From positions 34,559 through 98,558 of the forward strand of contig CAMEFI010000007.1 of NCBI GenBank assembly GCA_945915475.1: a stretch of DNA of 64,000 nt, in the 5' to 3' direction. How positions within the stretch are numbered: the first letter of the stretch is position 1; the number at the start of each line of letters is the position of its first letter. This document shows, piece by piece, positions 17,229 to 26,699 of this stretch. The notes beneath the pieces are model-generated. The model saw only the letters and a list, made by a program, of their open reading frames with translations, ran no database searches and was not told where the DNA came from. Source of the stretch: an uncultured Clostridium sp. Lineage in GTDB: Bacteria; Bacillota; Clostridia; Lachnospirales; Lachnospiraceae. Both the position numbers and the translations under genes were made by a program.

Positions 17229-20200
17229 TTAATCCATAAGCTCCAAATTCTCTTCTATAATCGTCGAAAGCTTTAAATATTTATCAATCTTATTGATCAG
17301 CATCTGGTTCTCCCCGATTTCCTGATTGAGGAGCATAGAGTTGAGCATCTCGAAACGATTCTCATATTCCTCTGTCTCACCCTTTGCTTTCATTGCCTGG
17401 CTCTCATAAACTTTTGTATGCTTCCTATTATTCTCCGGCATCTCATATAGCAGATTCTCACCATGAAAGAGAACAAATTCCTTCATGTAATAACCCGGTA
17501 ACACTTCCATCATCCGTGCAATCTGATTACATTCCGGTTTTCCGGCTCCGGACTGAATTCCATAACGAAATGACAACTGACGCCCTGCTTTGTCCTTTGT
17601 TACCACATAGGTCATCAGGAACAAATCTTTTGGAAGATTCACATACTTCTTAAACTTCCGGAAAAACGGCAGCAAGATACCACGTTTTACAAAATATTCT
17701 ACCTGCTGTCGGATCCATGCAATCTCCTGTTGTTCTAACTTTGGTTTCTTACTTAGATACAAAAGCATTGCCGCCTGGCACATATCATCCTTTAACTCTT
17801 CTGTCACCATCTGCGTATACAAATCATCAAAAAATACCGGCGGTATCTCATCATCTTCTACAAGATATGCAAAGGATGCACGCTTAAAAAATGCCTTGAT
17901 TACCATACCTCTTCTCTTCTTCCGCAGATAAGATTCAAAAACACGGAATACATCCTTGTTCCATTGCTCTGTATATAAAGTCTCACATAAAATATTCTCT
18001 TCCAACAGATCCAACCGGGTTAGTCGTCCGTTTGCACGTTTCCAAAGCTTTAACATATCCTGCACGCCACTTTGGTAATAGTCCACTAAGTAGCTCAATA
18101 CATCCACCGTATCCTGTCCCATCCGATACAGATAATTTGCAATGGATACCAATGCATCTTCCCTGGCATACTGGGAAAATTCTTTCATGGCACTGACCAG
18201 GCTCACCAGATGCTCCGGCATCACTTCCTGATAGCCAAACCGTTTGACTGCAGCATATGCTTTATCATACAACCCACACATAATCAGATAATTCATATAT
18301 TCCACACTATCTGCCGGCAATACATAATCCATATCCACCCGGTCGAGATAGCTTCGCAAAATATCCATATCCAAATGTTCATGATAATAGCGTACAATGC
18401 CATAGATTGCCTGCTGTTTTGTCTCTTCACTAATCTCCCGAAATGCCAACAGGTCTCTTGCAATATTGACTTCTTTGGCATTGGTGGCGTCATACGCTTT
18501 CCACTCATCATAACGATATAGTACATATCGATAATCATCTCCGGCATATATCCCCAAAATCTCCATATATTCCGATTCATCCACCAACTTTTGTAACTTG
18601 TATGGAATGGTACTAATATAGCGGTTATGATCCCGGTCCACCAACGACACCACTGCTGACTCTGTAATCATATCAACATACGCAACATGATTGACCACCG
18701 GCACGATCTCTTCTTTTTCTAATTCCTTATGGGAAATCACAACTGCCACAATATTGTCATTCATTACCGTTAATTTTCTCTTGAAAATTACATTCACAAG
18801 ACTTGCCGCAAAATGCGGTGTCACTGCCTGGGGTCTTAAGAACTCACCATAGAGAACGCTTAAGTCATCACTCATATTCCCTTTGATAATCTGCCCTTCC
18901 ATAAATGCCATCATATTCGGCAAATATTCCTCAAACTGTCCAAGGTATCTTCTCTTATTCTGAATCACATTGGCATACAAATACGCATACTCTGCATCAG
19001 TCAGGCTGCTCTTGTAATTAAAATATCGCAACACTGAATCCGGAATTACATCATACCTGCTTTTATCCATACTGTGTAGATAATTCTCCTGGATACCAAC
19101 CAGCTTATATCCACATTTGATACCCTCTAAGTAATATTCATGGTAGCGATGCTCTGTCTTACCACCTCGAATCAACATGGCACAGATAATCCGAATAATC
19201 TCCGGCTTATTGGAAAACTCATATATCTTCGCAAGTAACGCAAATACCTGCGGATGAAAATCCCGTCTTCTTCCCGCTAACTGCACAAATTCCTCTTCCA
19301 CTTCTTTGCTTAAATAATGGTTGCGGATTCCAAATCGAATGGCTGCAATCTCAACTGTAGTTAATTTCTTCAACATTAACGGATCCTGATTCAAGAGATC
19401 ACAGACCTCAATTGCAAGCACCGGACTGGAATATCCCCCCAGATGCAGACCTTCAATCTGTGTAAAAAGCCACTGCTTATCCTTCTGATATCTCTCATCT
19501 AAATTAATCAGCAACCAGAAATAGAATAATTTATCCCTCTGCGTTGTAAGTGCCTGTTCAATCTCCTCACAGGCACTCACAATCTGTCTGACATCCTTTG
19601 ACAACAAGGCCTTCAAATACAGATAATAACAATGCTCCCTTGGCCCATCCATCGTCTTATCCATATCTGCTTCCATCCGGCGAATCTCCTGTCCGGCATT
19701 CTCTTCCTGCCCGGCAAGAATACTCATATGCAAAAGTCCAAGCTTATAAAGACCAGTCTCCGGTTCAAAAGAGATCAGATTGTGAAGCGCCTGTCGTGTC
19801 TTTTCAATAAATTGCTCAATGGATAATAATCCGGTACGATAATCCAGATAATTGTGTAATACCGCTGCAATCTCCAGCTTCTTAAGCCGCCTGTCATGAT
19901 CCCGGTGTACAATTACACGGGAACCTTCCTCTGCGGCTTTGACAATAACATTTACCACAATCTTCTGGTAAGTATTCTCTATAATAATCTGTCCCTGTTC
20001 TGTCTTATTCTCATCCAACTGCTCCGGATCCAACGAATAGGAAACCACACAACGGTCATCCTTAAAATCCATACTGCATACAGACTTCTGGTGCACTATA
20101 AGAAATCTCGAATCTGTATGTATCTGCATCCGGCAATATCCCCAGGTATTCTTGCGAAGTACCAATTCATGTGTCTCCTGCATCTTCGGAAAACGGAACT

Positions 20201-20801
20201 GAAACCGGTCGTGTTCCACCTGAAGTGCAAGTGCCCGTTTCTTATGGATATAAACCAGGAATTCTTCTAAAGCCTGATTCTTATCAAGGGAATCCTTCAG
20301 ACTTCGATATGCCTCTAGATATTCCTCCTGCCCGGCAAGTAATGTTCTTGGAAACTCATCAGAATGGAAAATCTGCAATGCCTTCTCCCAATCCGTCTCT
20401 GCCAGTGCCGAAAACTTCATCAAATCCTCTAATGCCACTCCATTCACATCAATGAACGGCGCAACAACCTCTATGTTATACGGAATCTCCATCTCCGTGC
20501 CATTTCCAATTAGGTGAATGTTGCCATCATAGACACTTCCACGTTTTCTGCTTGTTGCATCAAAAGAAAATGCAATCTCACCTTTCTTTCCCACCAGACT
20601 ATGATCAGAAAGGCTCAACAAATAAGCGTCATCGTACACCATCATTTTCATTGCCACATCATTTACAGAGGTAGCCTGAATACTTCCGTGATATACGCTT
20701 CCTGCTTCTATCTTTAATTGTACATACTTCTTTGAAAGTTTGATTTCCGGATACTCAACATAGAAATCACCCTTTGCATATTGTTCTACTTTACTTTTCA
20801 T
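17229..20801 (-). CDS. Giant beta-sandwich/helical-repeat protein (DUF5717-like)
   Basis: A 1190-residue soluble protein with no signal peptide or membrane helix. The N-terminal part (1-115) and a second segment (about 205-300, including VLRKNTWGYCRMQIHTDS and IIIENTYQKIVVNVIVKA) look like beta-sandwiches; most of the rest (310-1000) is alpha-helical repeats of TPR-like character. From memory it matches DUF5717, a Lachnospiraceae family of unknown role often near DUF5716-like genes, as here (13894). AAGGAAAT precedes the ATG. It is separated from the DUF5716-like operon by hsp20 and a diguanylate cyclase. A scaffold or quality-control role is speculative. Confidence 0.75.
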   Translation of the reverse strand: MKSKVEQYAKGDFYVEYPEIKLSKKYVQLKIEAGSVYHGSIQATSVNDVAMKMMVYDDAYLLSLSDHSLVGKKGEIAFSFDATSRKRGSVYDGNIHLIGNGTEMEIPYNIEVVAPFIDVNGVALEDLMKFSALAETDWEKALQIFHSDEFPRTLLAGQEEYLEAYRSLKDSLDKNQALEEFLVYIHKKRALALQVEHDRFQFRFPKMQETHELVLRKNTWGYCRMQIHTDSRFLIVHQKSVCSMDFKDDRCVVSYSLDPEQLDENKTEQGQIIIENTYQKIVVNVIVKAAEEGSRVIVHRDHDRRLKKLEIAAVLHNYLDYRTGLLSIEQFIEKTRQALHNLISFEPETGLYKLGLLHMSILAGQEENAGQEIRRMEADMDKTMDGPREHCYYLYLKALLSKDVRQIVSACEEIEQALTTQRDKLFYFWLLINLDERYQKDKQWLFTQIEGLHLGGYSSPVLAIEVCDLLNQDPLMLKKLTTVEIAAIRFGIRNHYLSKEVEEEFVQLAGRRRDFHPQVFALLAKIYEFSNKPEIIRIICAMLIRGGKTEHRYHEYYLEGIKCGYKLVGIQENYLHSMDKSRYDVIPDSVLRYFNYKSSLTDAEYAYLYANVIQNKRRYLGQFEEYLPNMMAFMEGQIIKGNMSDDLSVLYGEFLRPQAVTPHFAASLVNVIFKRKLTVMNDNIVAVVISHKELEKEEIVPVVNHVAYVDMITESAVVSLVDRDHNRYISTIPYKLQKLVDESEYMEILGIYAGDDYRYVLYRYDEWKAYDATNAKEVNIARDLLAFREISEETKQQAIYGIVRYYHEHLDMDILRSYLDRVDMDYVLPADSVEYMNYLIMCGLYDKAYAAVKRFGYQEVMPEHLVSLVSAMKEFSQYAREDALVSIANYLYRMGQDTVDVLSYLVDYYQSGVQDMLKLWKRANGRLTRLDLLEENILCETLYTEQWNKDVFRVFESYLRKKRRGMVIKAFFKRASFAYLVEDDEIPPVFFDDLYTQMVTEELKDDMCQAAMLLYLSKKPKLEQQEIAWIRQQVEYFVKRGILLPFFRKFKKYVNLPKDLFLMTYVVTKDKAGRQLSFRYGIQSGAGKPECNQIARMMEVLPGYYMKEFVLFHGENLLYEMPENNRKHTKVYESQAMKAKGETEEYENRFEMLNSMLLNQEIGENQMLINKIDKYLKLSTIIEENLELMD

Positions 20802-20820
20802 TGGTATTTCCTTATTTCTC

Positions 20821-20850
20821 TTGATGTTTCCTATCGTTAAATGGTATAAT
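20821..20850 (+). promoter_or_regulatory. Promoter of the PLP aminotransferase gene
   Basis: TTGATG (20821-20826) and TATAAT (20845-20850) with 18 bp between, about 70 bp before the start codon at 20919, in the divergent region shared with the DUF5717-like gene. Confidence 0.55.
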
Positions 20851-20918
20851 GGATTTTATGTATAGTATATCAAATTTCGCCTAATAAGGAAAGAACAAAT
20901 GGAAAGAAGGTCAATTTT

Positions 20919-22010
20919 ATGGGTACTGTAGCACAATCCTTTCACGGAAGTGATCTTGAAGTTATTGCAAAACGTTATCATATATCTCAGGAATCAATTA
21001 TTCCTTATGCATCTAATGTCAATCCTCTAGGCATTTCACCAATGGCCAGACAGGCAATTATTGATAACGTAGATGCAATCAAAGCCTATCCTGACCGGGA
21101 CTATATAAGCCTACGCCAATCCATCTCCAATTATTGTGGGGCTTCCCCGGAGCAGATGATTCTCGGAAATGGAACTTCTGAATTAATCAATCTTACTATT
21201 AAGACCATTGCTCCAAAAGAAACCATGATCATTGGTCCAACCTATTCTGAATATGGACGTGCTGCCCAGCTTGCCGGAAGCCAGGTCGACACCTATATGT
21301 TGAAAAATCTCGATGATTTCGAATTGGATGTGGATATGTTCTTAAAAGCACTTCATGATTCCATTGATCTGCTTATCATCTGTAACCCGAATAATCCCAC
21401 CAGCAAAGTCATTACCAAAGAGCAGATGGATGTCATATTGGCACGCTGCTTAGAACTGAATATCTTTGTTATGGTAGATGAAACATATGTAGAATTTGTC
21501 AAGGATATTAATCTCATTTCCTCAATCCCTTTGACAAAGAAGTATGATAATCTGATTGTTCTGCGCAGCGTTTCCAAGTTCTTTGCTGCTCCCGGGCTTC
21601 GTCTTGGCTATGCCATTACCAATAACGAAGACTTCCTAACGGCTACGGCAAACAGCAAGACACCTTGGAACATCAACGTGTATGCATCGATTGCCGGTGT
21701 CATGTTTGAAGATGACCATTACATCAACCTGACAAAGAGCTTAATCCAAACAGAGCGAAACTTAATCTATTCTGCCCTATGCAGTCGGAAGACTATTAAG
21801 GTATTCAAACCGGAAGCCAACTTCGTCCTTATCAAACTGCTCAAGGAAGAACAGACTGCATCGGAAGTATTCGACTACTGCATCAAACGCGGTTTTATGA
21901 TCCGGGACTGCACTGACTATGAAGGTCTTGGTGACAAATATATCCGGTTCTGCTTCATGAAACCGGAACAGAATGATGATGTGGTGAACACCATCTTAGA
22001 GATTGTGTAA
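20919..22010 (+). CDS. PLP-dependent aminotransferase, HisC/CobD-like
   Basis: A 363-residue fold-type I PLP enzyme. FHGSDLEVIAKRYHIS followed by YASNVNPLG resembles the N-terminus of threonine-phosphate decarboxylase (CobD) and histidinol-phosphate aminotransferase. LGNGTSELINL, IICNPNNPTSKV, FVMVDETYVEF (PLP Asp and Tyr) and SVSKFFAAPGLRLGY (Schiff-base Lys, phosphate-binding Arg) are intact, as is IRFCFMKPEQND (substrate carboxylate Arg). No histidine or cobalamin genes lie nearby, so the substrate cannot be read from context. It is a single-gene plus-strand unit ending at a strong bidirectional terminator. Confidence 0.85.
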   Translation: MGTVAQSFHGSDLEVIAKRYHISQESIIPYASNVNPLGISPMARQAIIDNVDAIKAYPDRDYISLRQSISNYCGASPEQMILGNGTSELINLTIKTIAPKETMIIGPTYSEYGRAAQLAGSQVDTYMLKNLDDFELDVDMFLKALHDSIDLLIICNPNNPTSKVITKEQMDVILARCLELNIFVMVDETYVEFVKDINLISSIPLTKKYDNLIVLRSVSKFFAAPGLRLGYAITNNEDFLTATANSKTPWNINVYASIAGVMFEDDHYINLTKSLIQTERNLIYSALCSRKTIKVFKPEANFVLIKLLKEEQTASEVFDYCIKRGFMIRDCTDYEGLGDKYIRFCFMKPEQNDDVVNTILEIV

Positions 22011-22036
22011 ATTATAATTTTAATTGAAGATATTAC

Positions 22037-22076
22037 AAAAGGTTACGTGATTTCGTGCGAAATCATGTAACCTTTT
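22037..22076. terminator. Bidirectional terminator between the aminotransferase and phosphohexomutase genes
   Basis: A 19-bp stem, AAAAGGTTACGTGATTTCG (22037-22055) with CGAAATCATGTAACCTTTT (22058-22076), one mismatch and a 2-base loop, has A/T tracts on both sides, serving two convergent genes. Confidence 0.88.
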
Positions 22077-22125
22077 CCATTGATTTATCCCATTTTCTCT
22101 TCTCTATTTTAGAAACTTCTAATCC

Positions 22126-23868
22126 TTACATCATCTGATCAATCATGGCAAGCACTTCTTCGCCTAATTCCTTAGACAGTTTCTTTGCATCCTCTAAGGA
22201 GGTTCCCTTTACTCCATAGTAGAATTTCACCTTTGGTTCTGTTCCGGAAGGTCTTACACACAACCATGCAGAATCACTTAAGTCATAATACAATACATTG
22301 GAATTCGGAAGACCGGTTGGTGTCACTTCACCGGTTGCCATATTCTTAATGGTATCCTCCTTGTAATCTCTTGCAGAAAGTACATCATACTTACCGATTT
22401 TAGCCGGCGTATTGGTTCTAAGGGTTGCCATAATGGACTGGATCTTTTCAAGTCCCTCAATTCCTTTGAAGCCAACAGACTGAATGGCATCCATACAATA
22501 TCCATACTTGTCATACATATCTACCATGGCATCCCACAAAGTCTTACCCTGGCTCTTATAATAAGCTGCTGCCTCACAAAGTGCCATGGTTGCAACAATC
22601 GCATCCTTATCTCTGGCATGGGTTCCAATCAGGCAACCATAACTTTCCTCAAATCCAAAAAGATATGTCCCCTTTCCGGTGGTCTCAAAATTAAGAATCT
22701 GCTGTCCGATATATTTGAATCCGGTTAATACCTCAATTAACCGAATCCCATAATATTTTGCAATCTCATCCGCTAAGTTTGAGGTTACGATTGTCTTAAT
22801 AAGTGCACCATCTTCCGGAAGCGAACCATGGATGGCTTTCATCTGGCCAATCTCATAATCTGCCAGAAGGCATCCGGACATGTTACCGGTCAGTGTAATA
22901 TACTCTCCTGACTTGGTATCCTTCACATAAACACCTAAACGGTCTGCATCCGGATCCGTTGCAAGTACTAAATCTGCATCTTTTTCTTTGGCAAGCTTCA
23001 GCGCTAATTCAAATGCTTCCGCCGCTTCCGGATTCGGATAACTTACGGTTGGGAATTCGCCATTCGGCAATTCCTGCTCCGGAACCACATATACATTCTC
23101 AAATCCGATCTCTTTCAATACCCGTCTTGCGGGAATGTTACCCGTTCCATGAAGCGGTGTATATACGATCTTTAACTCTTTGCCATACCGGTCAATACAA
23201 TCCTGATGAAGCACCAGCTTCTTCAGTTCTGCAATATAATCATCATCTACTTCTTTGCCGATTGTAACATAAAGTCCAGCTTTCACGGCCTCCTCTTTAT
23301 CCATGGTCTTACAGGTAGATAAATCCGTGATTGCCTTCACCTCACTCATAATTCCTGTATCATGAGGTGGTGTGATCTGTGCGCCATCCTCCCAATATAC
23401 TTTATATCCATTATATTCCGGCGGATTATGGCTTGCCGTAACATTGATACCAGCAATACATCCTAAATGCCGTACTGTATAGGACAATTCCGGAGTAGGC
23501 CGTAAGGATTCAAAACGATATGCCTTAATCCCGTTAGCTGCCAGACAAAGTGCAGCTTCTTCAGAAAATTCCGGTGACATTCTACGGGAATCATATGCAA
23601 TGGCAACTCCTTTCTTCTCGCCCCCCTGCTTCTTAATATAATTGGCAAGACCCTGGGTTGCACGTCTTACAACATATATATTCATCCGGTTAATTCCGGC
23701 ACCAATGATACCTCGAAGTCCTGCTGTGCCAAATTCCAGATCCGCGTAGAAGCGCTCTTTAATCTCATTATCATCATTCCGAATGGACTCTAACTCCTTC
23801 TTGGTATCTGCATCAAAATACGGATTCTCCATCCATTCCTCATAAATTTTCTTGTAATCCATGCTCAT
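22126..23868 (-). CDS. Phospho-sugar mutase (phosphoglucomutase/phosphomannomutase)
   Basis: A 580-residue alpha-D-phosphohexomutase, the long form usual in Firmicutes (PgcA-like). The phosphoserine loop is VTASHNPPEYNGYK (about 144-157), the magnesium loop DPDADRLGV (about 305-313), the sugar-binding loop GFEESYGCLIG (about 405-415) and the phosphate-binding loop RPSGTEPKVKFY near the C-terminus. It interconverts hexose 1- and 6-phosphates, feeding glycogen and envelope polysaccharide precursors. AAAGGAG precedes the ATG. It ends at the shared terminator with the aminotransferase gene. Confidence 0.94.
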   Translation of the reverse strand: MSMDYKKIYEEWMENPYFDADTKKELESIRNDDNEIKERFYADLEFGTAGLRGIIGAGINRMNIYVVRRATQGLANYIKKQGGEKKGVAIAYDSRRMSPEFSEEAALCLAANGIKAYRFESLRPTPELSYTVRHLGCIAGINVTASHNPPEYNGYKVYWEDGAQITPPHDTGIMSEVKAITDLSTCKTMDKEEAVKAGLYVTIGKEVDDDYIAELKKLVLHQDCIDRYGKELKIVYTPLHGTGNIPARRVLKEIGFENVYVVPEQELPNGEFPTVSYPNPEAAEAFELALKLAKEKDADLVLATDPDADRLGVYVKDTKSGEYITLTGNMSGCLLADYEIGQMKAIHGSLPEDGALIKTIVTSNLADEIAKYYGIRLIEVLTGFKYIGQQILNFETTGKGTYLFGFEESYGCLIGTHARDKDAIVATMALCEAAAYYKSQGKTLWDAMVDMYDKYGYCMDAIQSVGFKGIEGLEKIQSIMATLRTNTPAKIGKYDVLSARDYKEDTIKNMATGEVTPTGLPNSNVLYYDLSDSAWLCVRPSGTEPKVKFYYGVKGTSLEDAKKLSKELGEEVLAMIDQMM

Positions 23869-23909
23869 TCTATACTCCTTTCATGTCTTGCATTTATGTA
23901 ATGATTCCC

Positions 23910-25322
23910 CTATTCAATCAAACTGGAAATGGAAATCAATGCATCATATTGTAACGGGATATCTTTCCCGTCGTCTGTAAAATTAACCGTATAACTCTTT
24001 GATAAATAGCCCGTCTGACTCAACGTAATTATATGACTTCCCGTTACTTTTGTAAAGGAAATCGGCGCAATTCCCAAATATTCTCCATCAAAATACACAC
24101 TTGCGCCTGCCGGTGCAGAGACGGTGACTGTATTGCTTGTCTTCGTTCCCTCTGCCGTTGTTACGTCTTTTACACCATTTTCACCGGATGTCGTGCTCTC
24201 AGACGTTGTCTGTGTCGCAGCCTCTGTTGCCACACTTCCCTCTCTCTGGGAAGTTGAAGACGTTGTGCTCGTATTCTTAGATGTATTTTCTGAAGAATCT
24301 TCATCCTCTTTTTTCAATGTGTATTCTTTCACTTTATATGCATAATTCACATTAAAGGATGCACTGTAACTCTCATAGCCATCTGCAATAATATGAATCT
24401 TGTGCTTGCCAAATGGTATCTCCACAGCACCTTCTGTATTCACACGCCGTCTGTCAATATACACCGCCGCATCAGAAGGTGTAACCTTGAACAGAATGGA
24501 GCCCATCTGTTTGGGCTCTATGGCAATATCCGCCAGCGACAAAGCTGTCTCCTGATTTTTTATCACCGTAACCTCCTTTGTTCCGGCATCTTCACCTTTG
24601 GCAATCCGAAGGGTATATGTTCCCTCTCTTACCGTAAGCAGCATATCCTCCGTTACCGGAACGATCACATCATAGCCAATCTCCACCGTACCACCAATAT
24701 ACGAGGCATAATCGGACAACCGGACATAGCCATGTCCCAGCTCCACATAAACAGAATACACTATATTATTGTATAACCAGAGAGTTATCTTATCTTCCGA
24801 ACAGATCTCGTCCATTCCAATCTCCGTATTGTCTGAGAAGGCACAGACCGACCCACTCATCTGATAGGTCTTGCCGCCGGCAACAATCGTATCCGCTAAC
24901 AGATCCACTACTGCGCCTTCTATACCTTCCAGTTTCTGAATCTGTTGTTCCCTGTTCATATGAAGGGATTCTAATTTATCCCGGTTCGCATCATACACAA
25001 TGTCCACAATACTACCAAGTTCCACCTGGGAAATGGGCATAATCTCATCATAGGCATTCTTCACATCTGCTCCCCCGGTATAGGTAAGTTCCCTCTCTTC
25101 CTCATCACCGACCTGTCGGAGGGTAATCTTACCATTCACATCATCTATATTACATACCACTGCCAGCAGGGAAACATTCTCCACCGGCTCTACCTCTTCG
25201 TCGTAAGCCGGCGCTTCCACCTTATTTCCACAGGATGTCACTATGCATATCAAAAAAAGCAGCATCCCCCATATAGCTAATCTGTATTTTTTCTGAAATC
25301 TACTCATCTTTTGTACCTGCAT
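23910..25322 (-). CDS. PEGA-domain lipoprotein
   Basis: About 470 residues: signal peptide (MLLFLICIVTSC) with lipobox cysteine near residue 31, a region with beta-rich repeats, a PEGA domain (FKVTPSDAAVYIDRR onward, about 278-330), a Ser/Thr linker of about 60 residues and a second PEGA domain (SAPAGASVYFDGEYLGIAP onward, about 400-455). PEGA domains occur in surface-attached proteins of Gram-positives and may bind other surface proteins. ATG at 25322 has GGAG eight bases ahead; the frame is open 27 bp further. A separate unit between the mutase and CotS-like genes. Confidence 0.82.
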   Translation of the reverse strand: MQVQKMSRFQKKYRLAIWGMLLFLICIVTSCGNKVEAPAYDEEVEPVENVSLLAVVCNIDDVNGKITLRQVGDEEERELTYTGGADVKNAYDEIMPISQVELGSIVDIVYDANRDKLESLHMNREQQIQKLEGIEGAVVDLLADTIVAGGKTYQMSGSVCAFSDNTEIGMDEICSEDKITLWLYNNIVYSVYVELGHGYVRLSDYASYIGGTVEIGYDVIVPVTEDMLLTVREGTYTLRIAKGEDAGTKEVTVIKNQETALSLADIAIEPKQMGSILFKVTPSDAAVYIDRRRVNTEGAVEIPFGKHKIHIIADGYESYSASFNVNYAYKVKEYTLKKEDEDSSENTSKNTSTTSSTSQREGSVATEAATQTTSESTTSGENGVKDVTTAEGTKTSNTVTVSAPAGASVYFDGEYLGIAPISFTKVTGSHIITLSQTGYLSKSYTVNFTDDGKDIPLQYDALISISSLIE

Positions 25323-25389
25323 ACAATTACTCCATTCCACCTGATACACAAATTGTCATGTTACCAGACAACATTTATTATAAATGATT

Positions 25390-26613
25390 TCATAAGGAAT
25401 GGAAAGTCCAATATTTTGCGAGCATTTCCTGCTTCTCCTGTTCCTGCAAAATAACGGTCTGCAATTTTTCTAAATATTTCGGTGATAAAAATGCTTTGTT
25501 GGAATTATAATAGCTGTTGGCAATCTTCCAGAACTTCTCCGGATATGCAAATAAAACATACAGATAATAATAATCCTCCCGGGAAAGTGCAATCTTTTTG
25601 TGGTATGTCTGCAAAATATCCTCTAACAATACATAATCAAAATGATTCTTTTCCATTGCTTTCCGGGCAAACTGGTACAGATCCTCCAGCTGATTTCCCT
25701 TGGAAAACCTTTCAAAATGTACAATTGCCACACTCCTTTCACCCAAGATAACATTGTGATGATTGTAACTGCCATGACAGATACCATAATGATGTTCCAA
25801 CACCGGATGCAGGGAAATTCCATTTTCTCCGTTCACCATACGCTCTAACATATCCACACATTCCGTACCTTTTTGAATATATTCCGGAACCACTCTCTGA
25901 AAAATCGTCTCGAATTCATTTTTTCTTTTAACCGTTGCAATATATTTCTGTATTTTCTTCATTTCCCGGTTACGGCGCAGAAAAATGTCCTTCATCCGAA
26001 TATGTTCTGCTTCTTCCTTATTCTCCGATGCCTTCTTTTTGGGCGTTGTTTCCATCACATTTTCCTGTCCCTGTTCCCTTGCATCCGTTCCTTGTAATGC
26101 AATCTCTAATGCACTCTGGCTAATCTCATATATATAGGAAATGCGTTCCAATTCCTCTCCGCCCGCAATGGCTCTTCGAATCTCCTCAATCTTTTTCTGC
26201 TCCTTTTCCTGACGGCATTTTTCCCATTCCCAGGTAAACTTCTTCGCAACCGTTCTCCCTTCCATATGAAAATCTGCCAATGCATCCACTGCACGAAGCA
26301 CGTCTTCTAAATTGCACATATCACATTCATTTCCCTCAAAATGACACTTCATAACAAAGGGCTGACGATACTTATCACAGGTGAGCAATTGTCCGTCACG
26401 GTTGGGAATAATCCTGTCTAAATTCGTACATCCCTCTTCTAGAAACAACTGCTTCAATACGTACTCCTGCTCTAACCGTGTCACACTGCCACGAAACGGT
26501 TCAAGGATCCGGAGACCATCTGTAGTTGTCAAAATGGTGGCTCCCCGTCCCTTTCTCGTGGACAGAATTTCCATGTCATACTGTTCATACACCTCAGCAA
26601 GTTTTTCAGACAT
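25390..26613 (-). CDS. CotS-like spore-coat kinase-fold protein
   Basis: A 407-residue protein with an aminoglycoside-phosphotransferase-like fold of the CotS group: GRGATILTTTDGLRILEPFRG (glycine loop and beta-3), VLRAVDALADFHMEG, and the catalytic-loop equivalent HGSYNHHNVIL. The later metal-binding DFD reads HFERF, so kinase activity is doubtful. CotS-group members belong to the spore coat or related metabolism in Clostridia. Insertion of a long Lys/Glu-rich helix (about 140-235) is unusual. ATG at 26613 has GGAGGGG eight bases ahead; it lies 86 bp after the CCA-adding enzyme gene. Confidence 0.8.
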   Translation of the reverse strand: MSEKLAEVYEQYDMEILSTRKGRGATILTTTDGLRILEPFRGSVTRLEQEYVLKQLFLEEGCTNLDRIIPNRDGQLLTCDKYRQPFVMKCHFEGNECDMCNLEDVLRAVDALADFHMEGRTVAKKFTWEWEKCRQEKEQKKIEEIRRAIAGGEELERISYIYEISQSALEIALQGTDAREQGQENVMETTPKKKASENKEEAEHIRMKDIFLRRNREMKKIQKYIATVKRKNEFETIFQRVVPEYIQKGTECVDMLERMVNGENGISLHPVLEHHYGICHGSYNHHNVILGERSVAIVHFERFSKGNQLEDLYQFARKAMEKNHFDYVLLEDILQTYHKKIALSREDYYYLYVLFAYPEKFWKIANSYYNSNKAFLSPKYLEKLQTVILQEQEKQEMLAKYWTFHSL

Positions 26614-26699
26614 AAAAACAACCCCTCCAATCATGTGTCCTTTTTCATCATATGAAGGGGTTGCCCAAATTATACTATTTTTAAGCAAATCGACGGCAT

